52,394 bases of DNA from a virus. The position numbers and the translations under genes are program-made. Numbering within the stretch: position 1 is the first letter of the stretch; every line of letters begins with the position of its first letter. Location: IMG/VR virus record IMGVR_UViG_3300044642_000273, positions 1-52,394 of that record, one strand, 5' to 3'. This document shows positions 18,430-27,104 of the stretch, piece after piece. Below the pieces are notes generated by a model. That model saw only the letters and a list, made by a program, of their open reading frames with translations, had not been told where the DNA came from and did not search any database.

Positions 18430-19707
18430 TTAAACTCCGCCTAGACCGTCAACGATCTGTACTGAGCCGCCACGTACGTCAGCCCAACCAGTGTTGGTGA
18501 TCATACGAATTGCCAACATATCTTGTTGGAACAATGAAGCGTTCAATGCAGGACCTGTTGCTGGAGCGTCGTCCATCTGCAATGCAGCTGTGTCGCTAAC
18601 TGCGAAGTTAGGTGAACCCAAACCGAAGTAAACTTCAGCAGCGTCAACCAACATGATGCTGTCAGCAGGAGCAGCATTAGATACCAATACGTCCATACCC
18701 ATCAAGCGGCCAGAAGCCAACTCAGATTGGAATACGAAAGAACCAGTAGCAGTCATAGTCATGCTCAAACCTAAATGTACAGCAGGAGTCATGATAGCGA
18801 CTGGCTTGCTTGTACGGTTCTGGTTAGACATAGCTGTAATAGCTTGTTTCAATGCCGCGATAACTTCTGCAGTTGTCACGCCAGTAGCTGTGATTGGTGT
18901 TACACCATTCAACAAACCAGCTGGAGACAATGGAGTTGCAGCAGCAGCAGAGAATGCTACTGAATCTAACAATGCAGCTGTATCACGAATGATAGCGTCA
19001 CGTAGGATTGGCTCGATCGCAGGAGTAGACTTGCGAAGGATCTCTGAAGTTGCAACAGTGATTACACCTAATTTGCTTGACTTGATAGTCTTGCTACCGA
19101 AAGATGTCTTCTTAACTGGAATTGATTGACCTTCGCCGATGAAAGCACCAGCCAACGCAGTTGTAGAACCAGCGTAGAATGGAATGATTACTTCGTTGTT
19201 CTTGTCAAATGACAATGATACGCCACCTTTAGCTGCCAACTGTGGCAACAAAGCTGCTGGACGTAGCAACTCAAGGAATGTACCATAAGATTCACGAACT
19301 AATTCTTGAGCCCAACCAGCCACGTCAGTGCGTGCTTCTGGAGTAGCTGCTTTAGTTACAGCGTAAACGCCAGAGTCTTGGCCGTATAGAGCCTCAGCAG
19401 CAGCCAATTGGCTCATGCCTTCAACTTTAGCTTTAACAGCAACTAGAGCTTGCTTCTCGAAAGAATACTCATTTGCTGATTTGTTACGGATAAATGCTGG
19501 AGCAGATTTCTGCACCAATACTTGCTCAGCCTTCTCTAAAGAAGCCATTTTAGCTTGGTCATCTTCGATAGACTTTGTTAGTTGCTCTAGAGTAGCAGCA
19601 TCTACATCTTCACCGTTAGCAGCTGCTTCGGCTAGTTTAGCCAACTCAGATTTCTTTTCAGCGATTGCAGATTTTGCAGCTTCAATTTTTGTAGAAATGT
19701 TAGACAT
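18430..19707 (-). CDS. Major capsid protein, HK97 fold
   Basis: 425 residues. The first 85 form a charged coiled coil (KIEAAKSAIAEKKSELAKLA), the usual delta or scaffolding domain removed by the prohead protease. The rest fits the HK97 fold: GWAQELVRESYGTFLELLRP, IIPFYAGSTTALAGAF (E-loop and N-arm region), then SKLGVITVATSEILRKSTPAI and RMITNTGWADVRGGSVQ. The protease gene is 8 bases upstream, so they are co-transcribed. A 15-pair terminator follows. Confidence 0.92.
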   Translation of the reverse strand: MSNISTKIEAAKSAIAEKKSELAKLAEAAANGEDVDAATLEQLTKSIEDDQAKMASLEKAEQVLVQKSAPAFIRNKSANEYSFEKQALVAVKAKVEGMSQLAAAEALYGQDSGVYAVTKAATPEARTDVAGWAQELVRESYGTFLELLRPAALLPQLAAKGGVSLSFDKNNEVIIPFYAGSTTALAGAFIGEGQSIPVKKTSFGSKTIKSSKLGVITVATSEILRKSTPAIEPILRDAIIRDTAALLDSVAFSAAAATPLSPAGLLNGVTPITATGVTTAEVIAALKQAITAMSNQNRTSKPVAIMTPAVHLGLSMTMTATGSFVFQSELASGRLMGMDVLVSNAAPADSIMLVDAAEVYFGLGSPNFAVSDTAALQMDDAPATGPALNASLFQQDMLAIRMITNTGWADVRGGSVQIVDGLGGV

Positions 19708-19715
19708 GTTAATCC

Positions 19716-20435
19716 TTACTTTTTTATAACACTAACCGCTTTTTGATAAGCAGCTAGTAATTGAGGGTCAGTGATTTTAACTTGTTTGTTAAATACTGAG
19801 TTAGTGCTAATCGCATCTTTAGCGAGAAGGTCTTGAGCCTTTTGAAGCGCCAATGAACTTGGCAAAGGTGTATCATCATCAACATCAATGTCGGAATCGA
19901 CTCCGTCAATAGATACAAAGGTCTTAACTACATCGTTACTAATTTCCAAGGATTTAGCGATCCTTAGAGCGTTTTGATTTGCTGGCACTGATACGAGAGA
20001 TACCTCACGTAAAACAGCTTTATGCACAATCATGCCTTTCCGTGGGCGACCTTGAGCGTCTTTTCGTTTTTCGAAGTTTTTGACACCAAAGCCAACAGAA
20101 GTGGCGTTTAAGATTCCTGCTTCTACCAATGCGTTGGCGTATTTTAATACGTCACTTACTGGAGGCGCAAGAGTTAAATCTGCTACAGTCTCGTAACCAC
20201 CTTTTTGGCGAGCACGAGTTTGAATATTGGACCAACGACCTACAGGTTGTTTGTGGTCGTGTTGCAAAAGAGCAATCGGATTCGCATTGAATTCGTCTAG
20301 CTCCCAGCCGTCTTGTTTTACAATATCGCCATCACGATCTTCATCATCAGTGGAGATAATAAAACGATATGTTGGAGCGACTGTGCCTGCTACCTGCTCA
20401 ACAGGTGAGGTAAGTGCTTTGTTAATGATATCCAT
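19716..20435 (-). CDS. Prohead protease, HK97 gp4-like
   Basis: 239 residues. It carries the S78-type pattern: YRFIISTDDEDRDGDIVKQD at the start, LLQHDHKQPVGRW with the catalytic His, and GILNATSVGF with the catalytic Ser, then KAVLREVSLVSVPANQNA. It would cleave the capsid delta domain during head maturation. The C-terminal 70 residues are a charged extension. AAGGAG lies just upstream of the ATG. Confidence 0.9.
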   Translation of the reverse strand: MDIINKALTSPVEQVAGTVAPTYRFIISTDDEDRDGDIVKQDGWELDEFNANPIALLQHDHKQPVGRWSNIQTRARQKGGYETVADLTLAPPVSDVLKYANALVEAGILNATSVGFGVKNFEKRKDAQGRPRKGMIVHKAVLREVSLVSVPANQNALRIAKSLEISNDVVKTFVSIDGVDSDIDVDDDTPLPSSLALQKAQDLLAKDAISTNSVFNKQVKITDPQLLAAYQKAVSVIKK

Positions 20436-20596
20436 TGATATCTCCTTTAGTGAAGCGGTATTAAGAAAGATACGTCATACTTAGTATCAAGTATCTCACT
20501 TGAGTTAAACAGAGGAGATCTCGCAACCTCCTCTGGAAACCCTAAGGGAATTCACTCCCCCAAGCTTCAACCCTTTCGAGTTTCAAGAAGCTTGTA
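20436..20596 (-). other. Structured leader upstream of protease-capsid genes
   Basis: This 161-base gap holds several inverted repeats: AGAGGAG (20511-20517) with CTCCTCT (20528-20534), CAAGCTT (20561-20567) with AAGCTTG (20588-20594), and a small CCCTAAGGG. None is followed by a clear U-tract in the leftward direction. A leader or partial terminator shaping expression of the protease and capsid genes is possible. No convincing promoter is seen. Confidence 0.4.
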
Positions 20597-21376
20597 TTAT
20601 CTAATAGCAGTGTTGGCGTTGTTAGCACTATTACCAGACATTGTACCAGAACCGATGTTAATCTGGTCGTTAGTACCGCGTTGGTAAATTAAAGGTAAAG
20701 CAGTATTTAGCAATGTGCTAATACCGTTTAGCTGTGCTTGTGCTTGCTGCTGTTGTTGCATTTGGTTTACGTTCTGAGTAACGTTAACTTCAGTTCCTAA
20801 AGCACGATGACTCGCGTCTAAAGTCGCTAAGCGATCTCGTAGAGTTTGAATCTCAGATTGTGCGATTGCTTGAAGAATTACAGCATTACCTTGCGCTACT
20901 TGGGTAGATAAATCCTTTGTAGCTAGTAAGTTATTAGTAGAACCAGTCATTACAGTATTGCCTAGTTGGTTTAAACCTTGGCAAATTTGATTGCTTTGCT
21001 GGAGAATAGCGTTTTGAGTTTGTGACGCAGTCAAAGGAATAGACCCTTGAATGTCGCCAAGTTTACTTAAAACTTCGGTTGTTGCAATTTGATTCACAGC
21101 ATTACCGTTGCCATCTCCGTTACCAAAGCCACCATTACGGCCAAATAGAGCGCCTAAAAGTAGACCAGCAACGATACCGCCGCCGCCAATACCACCAAAG
21201 CCGTCCATGCCATAGCCTCCGGCAACTCCACCTGCAGGTTTAAAGACATTAGTAATTTCAGGTATTTCATACATATGCGATTTCCTTTTCGAATGTTCCC
21301 ACAATTTGTCAATAGACGCTTCGTGGGCAGTTAGTTTATCCATCATTTCATGCATTTGTTTCTGCATTTCATCCAT
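20597..21376 (-). CDS. Head-region protein with glycine-rich membrane-like segment and coiled coil
   Basis: 259 residues. A helical start (MDEMQKQMHEMMDKLTAHEA) is followed by a Gly-rich hydrophobic stretch (GIGGGGIVAGLLLGALFGR, about residues 61-79), a long helical Gln-rich region with a QQQQQAQAQ run, and a polar tail. It sits just before the protease and capsid genes, where scaffold or internal head proteins often lie. An internal head or ejection protein is one possibility; no family is recognised with confidence. Confidence 0.65.
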   Translation of the reverse strand: MDEMQKQMHEMMDKLTAHEASIDKLWEHSKRKSHMYEIPEITNVFKPAGGVAGGYGMDGFGGIGGGGIVAGLLLGALFGRNGGFGNGDGNGNAVNQIATTEVLSKLGDIQGSIPLTASQTQNAILQQSNQICQGLNQLGNTVMTGSTNNLLATKDLSTQVAQGNAVILQAIAQSEIQTLRDRLATLDASHRALGTEVNVTQNVNQMQQQQQAQAQLNGISTLLNTALPLIYQRGTNDQINIGSGTMSGNSANNANTAIR

Positions 21377-21505
21377 GATTTATTTTCCTTTCTTTTGATT
21401 AAGAATTGAAATGTATTGAGGGTACACTTCATATTCGTAACAAAAGGGGGATAGATAAGGAATTGTGGATTTAACTAACTTACAAAAAAAAGGATTGGTG
21501 CTACA

Positions 21506-21817
21506 TTACTCTATAGATTCCCATATCTTATTAAGTCTATACTCAATAAGTTGTGGAATCTCATCTAGTTGATACACGCCTGTTGACTCTAAATCGAATT
21601 CAATAGACTTATCACTTTCATCTAAAACGAAATCGTAAAATTCAAAATCGCCGTCGTCAAAAGATTTAAAATTTTCTCGTATCTGTAGGCCGGCAACGTA
21701 AGGACTTCCTAATGAAAATCCTACGGTACCGTCATCAGATTCTTGAATCTGTTCCATAATAAACGGAACAAGAGAAGCAGGTGTTCCCACTAACTCACTA
21801 AGTTTAATCATTCTCAT
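21506..21817 (-). CDS. Hypothetical acidic protein
   Basis: 103 residues, acidic, with FDDGDFEFYDFVLDESDKS in the middle. It starts two bases downstream of the stop of the 655-residue gene. No family is recognised. The 129 bases after it contain a T-run on the leftward strand but no stem. Confidence 0.6.
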   Translation of the reverse strand: MRMIKLSELVGTPASLVPFIMEQIQESDDGTVGFSLGSPYVAGLQIRENFKSFDDGDFEFYDFVLDESDKSIEFDLESTGVYQLDEIPQLIEYRLNKIWESIE

Positions 21818-21819
21818 AC

Positions 21820-23787
21820 TTACTCCGATTTCTCAAACTCTAAGTGGTCAGTATTTGGAGGAATCGTTACTGAAGGAGGACGACCGTTAACGAATCCTGG
21901 GAAGCGCTTTACTGCGTCATTTATTTGTTTAACTTGTTTATCGTACATAGCTTTTGTATATGTTTTGTATTTGTAACCTGTGCGTTTACTTCCACCAACT
22001 CGGACAGGAGAACCGATTTGACGTGCTAACTGCGCCTTCATTTGACGTGCTAGGTCGTTAATAGGATCTGCTTTGTGAATCTTAGTGTAGGCGCTTGCTA
22101 CGGTTTCTCTAAGTTTAGGTAACTGAGATGTTGAAGTAATAGCGAACGCGTCATGTTTAGACATAACATTCTTAAGTCTAACAGCTACTTCGTCTTTTAC
22201 AGCAGCATCAAAAGATTGAACGAATAAAGGCATAGCAGAGCTTTTAGACTGCTGCGTATTCACTTCTCCAGGAGTGCGAATAGAAATCTTAAATGGATTA
22301 CCGTTTTGATCCTTGAGAGCCACTCGTGTAGACACCATATCGTGTTTCTGAAAGGCCATTTTGAATCCGTTAATAGGATTGGTGTAGACAAAGTTATCAG
22401 GCATTAGCTTGGCAACTTCGTTAAAGCCTTTTTCAAACTTAGCGATTGGAGTTAAGTCAAAATTATTAACCAACTTGGTAGCTAACGATTTAGCTTTTTC
22501 TTTTATAGCTGGAGTAGGGATATTCTTAGAATCGTTTCCATAACCTGCTTTATCTAGAATGGTTTGCGTCGTACTTAAGATAGTTTGACCAGGACGACCG
22601 CCATAAAGGCGTGGAGTATCAACAGCTTTAACAACTTTCTTGATATTTCCTTTATCTTTCATGAGCGTTCCAATATCTAAATCATCAGCAGTGATCTCAG
22701 TACCACCGTTTTTCTTTTGATTAAGAATCGCGTAATAGGGTTTCTCAGGATGCTCAATACCTAACTTCTTCGCAGTGGCAATTGCAGGAGTCTCTTTAAC
22801 CTTGCCGCCCCGTCCCAGTTTTACAGAATCAAGCAACTCTTGATTTCCAGTCATAGCCCCTACGTTAGCACGAGCTGATGATGTGGCGTCATACCATTTA
22901 TGATTTGGATATGTTTCTCCAAGAGTTTTCTCTCCCGCTTTGCGAGCAGCAGCGGTGATAGAAGAAACCTTTGTCTTTAAAAGCTCAGGTGCGTTCTTAT
23001 CGTTAGAATGCACTCGACCTTGAGGACCTAACTGTGAATTAGGAAAGGTTTTACGGCGTAACTCTAGAGACGCAAACGCTGTAGAAGAAGGATCTAATTC
23101 AAACTTTGTAGGGCGAGTATTTGATAAACTCTGTGTAATGGTGAATCCGCCGCCTTCTTTTTCAGCAGCATTTCTGCCTTTAGTAGTTAAACTGATGGCA
23201 TGCGACGTTTGAATTTCTATTTTAGCGTCTATACCTAATGCTCGTACCGTACTTCCACGCATAGGTTTGCCAGTGATTGGGTTTACTACCCTATTGCCGG
23301 TAGTCGCATCCGCATAAGCCCAATGACCGCCTTGCATTTTGCCGCGGCGTTCTACTCTAGTGACGTTTATAAGTCCTTCAGTCTGCAGACGAGACAAAGA
23401 ATCGCCAACAGCACGTGATAATTGCTTACCTTGCAATGATCCTGTATGCTGTGAAATAATGGCGGCTATGTCAGAGGCTTGAGAAGCACCTCGTTCGTTT
23501 AGAAAACGACCCATCTCAGATACGCGCATTGATTGCGTTATAATCGCTCGTCTAACTAATGAGTCTTGTTCAGAGCGCGAAAGTGTGTGGAAAGGAGCGG
23601 TACCAGAAGAAGAACCTGCTACCTTAGCGCCTACAGCGTGAGAAAATCCTTTACCACCCCAATGAGAAGCAAAGCGACCTTTTTCGTCACGATACGGATT
23701 ATAGCCTCGACCTCCAGTTTTACCGCCTTTTCCAGCGGCTTTCTCTATCACATCTAAAGTGACGTTGAAATACTTTCTCCAATCCAT
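21820..23787 (-). CDS. Large basic head-region protein of unknown function
   Basis: 655 residues, basic. Near residue 30 it has NPYRDEKGRFASHWGG, echoing NPYHDRSNGRFTS in the 385-residue head protein. A winged-helix-like stretch follows (about residues 75-150: RAIITQSMRVSEMGRFLNER, then LSRLQTEGLINVTRVERRG). The remainder is mixed, with many Lys, Thr and Asn. It lies directly downstream of terminase, where portal is normally found. A DNA-associated internal head or head-completion role is possible; nothing catalytic is visible. Confidence 0.65.
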   Translation of the reverse strand: MDWRKYFNVTLDVIEKAAGKGGKTGGRGYNPYRDEKGRFASHWGGKGFSHAVGAKVAGSSSGTAPFHTLSRSEQDSLVRRAIITQSMRVSEMGRFLNERGASQASDIAAIISQHTGSLQGKQLSRAVGDSLSRLQTEGLINVTRVERRGKMQGGHWAYADATTGNRVVNPITGKPMRGSTVRALGIDAKIEIQTSHAISLTTKGRNAAEKEGGGFTITQSLSNTRPTKFELDPSSTAFASLELRRKTFPNSQLGPQGRVHSNDKNAPELLKTKVSSITAAARKAGEKTLGETYPNHKWYDATSSARANVGAMTGNQELLDSVKLGRGGKVKETPAIATAKKLGIEHPEKPYYAILNQKKNGGTEITADDLDIGTLMKDKGNIKKVVKAVDTPRLYGGRPGQTILSTTQTILDKAGYGNDSKNIPTPAIKEKAKSLATKLVNNFDLTPIAKFEKGFNEVAKLMPDNFVYTNPINGFKMAFQKHDMVSTRVALKDQNGNPFKISIRTPGEVNTQQSKSSAMPLFVQSFDAAVKDEVAVRLKNVMSKHDAFAITSTSQLPKLRETVASAYTKIHKADPINDLARQMKAQLARQIGSPVRVGGSKRTGYKYKTYTKAMYDKQVKQINDAVKRFPGFVNGRPPSVTIPPNTDHLEFEKSE

Positions 23788-23797
23788 TTATAACTCC

Positions 23798-25441
23798 TTA
23801 AACGATCATCGACTCAATGTCAGTTAGTGCCAAGTTGGCATCACTTAATAAATACACAGACATCGCTAAAGCCACTAAAGGGTCGATGCGTTGGCTTGAC
23901 TTAGATTTATCTAATTTTCTATTACCTGTTGGATCGGAAATAACGATCGCATTAGATGCTGCCATGTTTAACAATGGATGAGAAGCATGCCGTAGTAGTT
24001 TCTGTAGTAACAGAGACTCAAGTCCTTCTAGTCGCAACGAGAAATCTTTGAAGCCTTGGCCAACAGGCAACCATTCAGAGTCTTGTGCGAAGTTAGCCTT
24101 CTCAGCAGCAACTTTGAAGTCATCAATACGCCATCTATCGAATGACACAGAAGCGATATCCCAACCTGCAGTACGCAAGGCTAACTCTTCAGCTAACATC
24201 TCATAGTTTAAATGAGAGCCTGGAAGAGCGATAAGGAATCCGTCTTTGGCCCACTGATCGTAAGGAACGCGGTCTGTTAGAGATCGGTCCATTAGAGTAT
24301 CTAGTGGAGAAAAAACGAATGGTGTAGAATGCACTTCACCTGTTTCTGGGTCACGTACGCTAGCAACAGCAGCTGTCAAGTCGTTTCTTGAGGATAAGTC
24401 AAGACCGATATGCACAGGGTATTTTGTGAATAACTCTAAATCAACAGGACCGTTACACTCCTTCCAAACGCTTGGAGAGACGAATAATGTGAGTAATGAT
24501 ACTCTTTGATTTAGTAATAGGTTTCTTGCGGCTGCTTCGGCCGCGGGCATGCGGGCTGCTTTCTCTAACTGTTGGCGTAAGTCTTCAGAAGAGCGAAACA
24601 CACCTAATGCCGGATTGGCTTTAATCCATTGTGATTCGTCAAGAAGGTCACAGTCTTTCTCCGCCTCGTAAACGTGGCAGACAACTGTAGAGTCTTCGTT
24701 GCGTTCAGCATCGTCAATCCACATACTTAATAAATCAGAATCAGAAGCAGCTTGCGTCGAAATAACGAAAAGCAAAGGATCCTTATGCGCTCCTTGGGAT
24801 GTCGTGATCGCTTCGATAAAAGCGTCTCGAGGTCCCACAACCTGACCAACTTCATCTAGTACGGCAATGTAAGGCGATAAGCCTTGCGCTGTCGAACCAT
24901 CTTTTGCTAGTGCTTTGTATTCTGTATTGGTGGTGATGCCTTTTAAACGCTTTCCTGATGGAATAACTTGGCATCTTTTTGACATGTTAGGATTTAATCC
25001 TATCATCTTAGACATAGCGGTGAAAAGAATCGCCGCCTGTTCGCGTGATTGGGCACCTGACACGATCTGAGCATTCTTTGGCGCTAAAGGGCCGATGATA
25101 GACGCTAGTACGAGTGGTGCAATAATTGTTGATTTGCCGTTTTTACGTGCAATAGATAGAATTGCGGTTTTCGTTAGACGATTACCTTCACTATCTTTGT
25201 TGTCGTAAATAGAACGGATAAAAGCTCGCTGAAAAGGGAGCAATGTGATAGGCGTACCTACCAATGCGCCTTCTGGGACTAGACATTCTTTATGTACGAA
25301 CTGCATGACTTTCTCAGCGTCTGTGAGTAAATCCCACTTGATTTTCGAGAAATCTCTATCTCGAGGGATTGGACCGCTTTTTATAGCGGCTTGGACTTCA
25401 GGAGGAAAATCATACCATTCTGGTGTTGTGTAATCAATCAT
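23798..25441 (-). CDS. terL: Terminase large subunit
   Basis: 547 residues. This is the packaging motor ATPase and nuclease. Walker A is ARKNGKST (residues 98-105). Walker B is YIAVLDEVGQ (191-200), with Asp-Glu 196-197. A nuclease-type acidic motif is HIGLDLSSRNDLTAAVA near residue 342. The ATG overlaps the stop of the homing-endonuclease gene (ATGA). The pattern fits the HK97/lambdoid-siphovirus terminase group rather than T7 gp19. Confidence 0.9.
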   Translation of the reverse strand: MIDYTTPEWYDFPPEVQAAIKSGPIPRDRDFSKIKWDLLTDAEKVMQFVHKECLVPEGALVGTPITLLPFQRAFIRSIYDNKDSEGNRLTKTAILSIARKNGKSTIIAPLVLASIIGPLAPKNAQIVSGAQSREQAAILFTAMSKMIGLNPNMSKRCQVIPSGKRLKGITTNTEYKALAKDGSTAQGLSPYIAVLDEVGQVVGPRDAFIEAITTSQGAHKDPLLFVISTQAASDSDLLSMWIDDAERNEDSTVVCHVYEAEKDCDLLDESQWIKANPALGVFRSSEDLRQQLEKAARMPAAEAAARNLLLNQRVSLLTLFVSPSVWKECNGPVDLELFTKYPVHIGLDLSSRNDLTAAVASVRDPETGEVHSTPFVFSPLDTLMDRSLTDRVPYDQWAKDGFLIALPGSHLNYEMLAEELALRTAGWDIASVSFDRWRIDDFKVAAEKANFAQDSEWLPVGQGFKDFSLRLEGLESLLLQKLLRHASHPLLNMAASNAIVISDPTGNRKLDKSKSSQRIDPLVALAMSVYLLSDANLALTDIESMIV

Positions 25442-26019
25442 AAATCAATCCAAACGTGCTTGTATCCTGTTTTAGTTTCGTAGCGTTTTGTCCAGGTCCA
25501 GCATGTAACTTTGCCATCATCTAATGAGACAACTTTACGAACTGACTTAGCCTGTGCTAGTTTAAATGAACCGTTCTTTACAACTGCTTCTCCGCCTTTT
25601 CGCGCTCTAATGGCTTTATCTTCATTAGATTGGTTAGCGTATCCTACCTTACCAGCTAAAGAGCGGGCAAGTCTACCTTCATCGGTTAGAGAGTATTCTT
25701 TAAGTTTGCGAGAAACGGTATTTCTAAAATTCTCTGATTGCCATAGTTTAGTGGACAACTCAGATTGAATCGCTGCTTTCTCAATAGGTGAGATTTTCAT
25801 ACGATTAGCGATAAGTTTGCAAGCCGCAAAATCGCGCTGTTCGTAATGAATAGCATAATGCTCGTCTATAGTGACAAGTTTGAGATTTTCAATACGATTA
25901 TCATTATGATTACCATTGATGTGATGAATCTCATAACTACGACCTTGCTCATCCTTTGGTATGGCGCCAAAGGCGTTTTCCCATACTTTACGGTATTTCT
26001 TAGTTTTGGTGATTACCAT
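25438..26019 (-). CDS. HNH homing endonuclease
   Basis: 193 residues. The HNH core is YEIHHINGNHNDNRIENL (about residues 28-45) followed by HYAIHYEQRD. The C-terminal part (SLAGKVGYANQSNEDKAIRA, VVSLDDGKVTCWTWTKRYET) resembles DNA-binding modules of phage homing endonucleases. It is wedged between the terminase subunits and overlaps both neighbours by a few bases, so it is a free-standing selfish gene fitted into the operon rather than an intron. Confidence 0.8.
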   Translation of the reverse strand: MVITKTKKYRKVWENAFGAIPKDEQGRSYEIHHINGNHNDNRIENLKLVTIDEHYAIHYEQRDFAACKLIANRMKISPIEKAAIQSELSTKLWQSENFRNTVSRKLKEYSLTDEGRLARSLAGKVGYANQSNEDKAIRARKGGEAVVKNGSFKLAQAKSVRKVVSLDDGKVTCWTWTKRYETKTGYKHVWIDL

Positions 26020-26315
26020 TCACATCCTTTAGGGAATCCATCTAGGCCAATCTGTGGTTTTTCTTTGTACGTCTCAGAGCGACCTAGAGAGGTGCTAAGG
26101 CGTGCATGGCACGATGGGCATAATGTTCGAAGATTATTCAAATCTAATGATAAGTGTGGAAATTCTTTCAAAGGCTTTATGTGGTCAACTGTCATCCGGG
26201 GTGCATTTTTAAAACAGAGCACACAATGATTGTGGTCTCTAATTAGCACTAGTTTTCGGACTCTACGCCACTGTGGAGAGGCATAGAATTTCTCTGAAAT
26301 GGACTTAGCGGGCAT
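26013..26315 (-). CDS. HNH endonuclease, terminase-associated
   Basis: 100 residues from the ATG at 26315, preferred because AAAGGTG precedes it; a longer frame from a GTG at 26390 lacks a site. It has a complete zinc HNH motif: HNHCVLCFKN, TVDHIKPLKEFP, LNNLRTLCPSCHARL. HNH proteins of this size next to terminase (HK97 gp74-like) help terminase cleave DNA in packaging, so this one is probably a packaging factor. Confidence 0.85.
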   Translation of the reverse strand: MPAKSISEKFYASPQWRRVRKLVLIRDHNHCVLCFKNAPRMTVDHIKPLKEFPHLSLDLNNLRTLCPSCHARLSTSLGRSETYKEKPQIGLDGFPKGCEW

Positions 26316-26432
26316 AAGGACACCTTTGGTTTGATGCAAAACATACTTTATGAGTAACCCTGGAGGTATACCAGGATTACGGTAAAGCACGCTCTGAGTA
26401 ACCGCAAGTTTTAGCTTGCGTAAGCACAGCGT

Positions 26433-26882
26433 CTAGCTAGCGTATAACACAGTAACATCTTGGATTATGTCTGAAACTTGTTGGGCAGCTTTAGTCGCTC
26501 CATGAAAGCGAGAGGCTTGACCGTGAAGTTGAGACGGTGTAAGTTGTAAAGTGGTCTGTAAGGCACGGATCACAGGAATCTTAGAATTCGCCAAGCGGTT
26601 ATACTTCTCCGCTTCTTTGAGATCGTGAGCTATTGCAGCTTTAATCTCTAGCCGATTGTAGTGAGATGCCATATAGATCGCTTCACATAAAAGCTTGAGT
26701 TGCTCTACATATACTTCATTCCACCAGGTAACAGGTCTTAAAGGAATGGTCATTTCGATCATTCTTTGCACTGGACCTGGTGTTCCACGCTTGATTGCGT
26801 CTACTACGGGCTGTAGAGCCACAGCAGCGGCGTAGGCGTCTGTCATACCGTCTTGGGTATTTACTTTAGAGGCGTCATACAT
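26433..26882 (-). CDS. Probable terminase small subunit
   Basis: 149 residues, mostly helical. Central helices (LKLLCEAIYMASHYNRLEIK, LKEAEKYNRLANS) are followed by KIPVIRALQTTLQLTPSQLHG, which resembles the C-terminal part of P27-type small terminases. The assignment also rests on its place upstream of the HNH gene and terL. A CGCAAG/CTTGCG hairpin (26403-26420) lies in the gap after it. Confidence 0.65.
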   Translation of the reverse strand: MYDASKVNTQDGMTDAYAAAVALQPVVDAIKRGTPGPVQRMIEMTIPLRPVTWWNEVYVEQLKLLCEAIYMASHYNRLEIKAAIAHDLKEAEKYNRLANSKIPVIRALQTTLQLTPSQLHGQASRFHGATKAAQQVSDIIQDVTVLYAS

Positions 26883-27104
26883 TGCAAAGGGCTCCTAGCG
26901 GGCGCGGTATGCGCGTTATGCGTGTGGGTGTGAAGGAAAAAGGAATGGTGAGCTTGTGTCGTGGCTCCGAGAAGCAGACGCAAATCAAAAAAAGAGGTAC
27001 GACGATTACGAGCCTACAGTGAAGATTTCCTCAATAGCCCCAATCAACTGCGGATTGAAATTATTTTAGAGTCATCACATGTAGGCGTGAGTAACACAGT
27101 ACTA
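26883..27104 (-). other. Gene-poor gap upstream of small terminase; possible packaging site
   Basis: 222 bases without a convincing gene. The part nearest the small terminase (26890-26930) is unusually G/C-rich for this genome, with repeated TATGCG words. Phage packaging sites often lie here, so it is a candidate cos or pac region. That is positional inference only. A 60-codon + strand frame here was not accepted as a gene. Confidence 0.3.

Noticed and set aside
20336-20358. Minus-strand CTGATGA in the prohead protease gene as a leftward hammerhead
   Set aside because: No GAAA core or pairing stems follow on the minus strand. A similar minus-strand CTGATGA near 27680 fails for the same reason.
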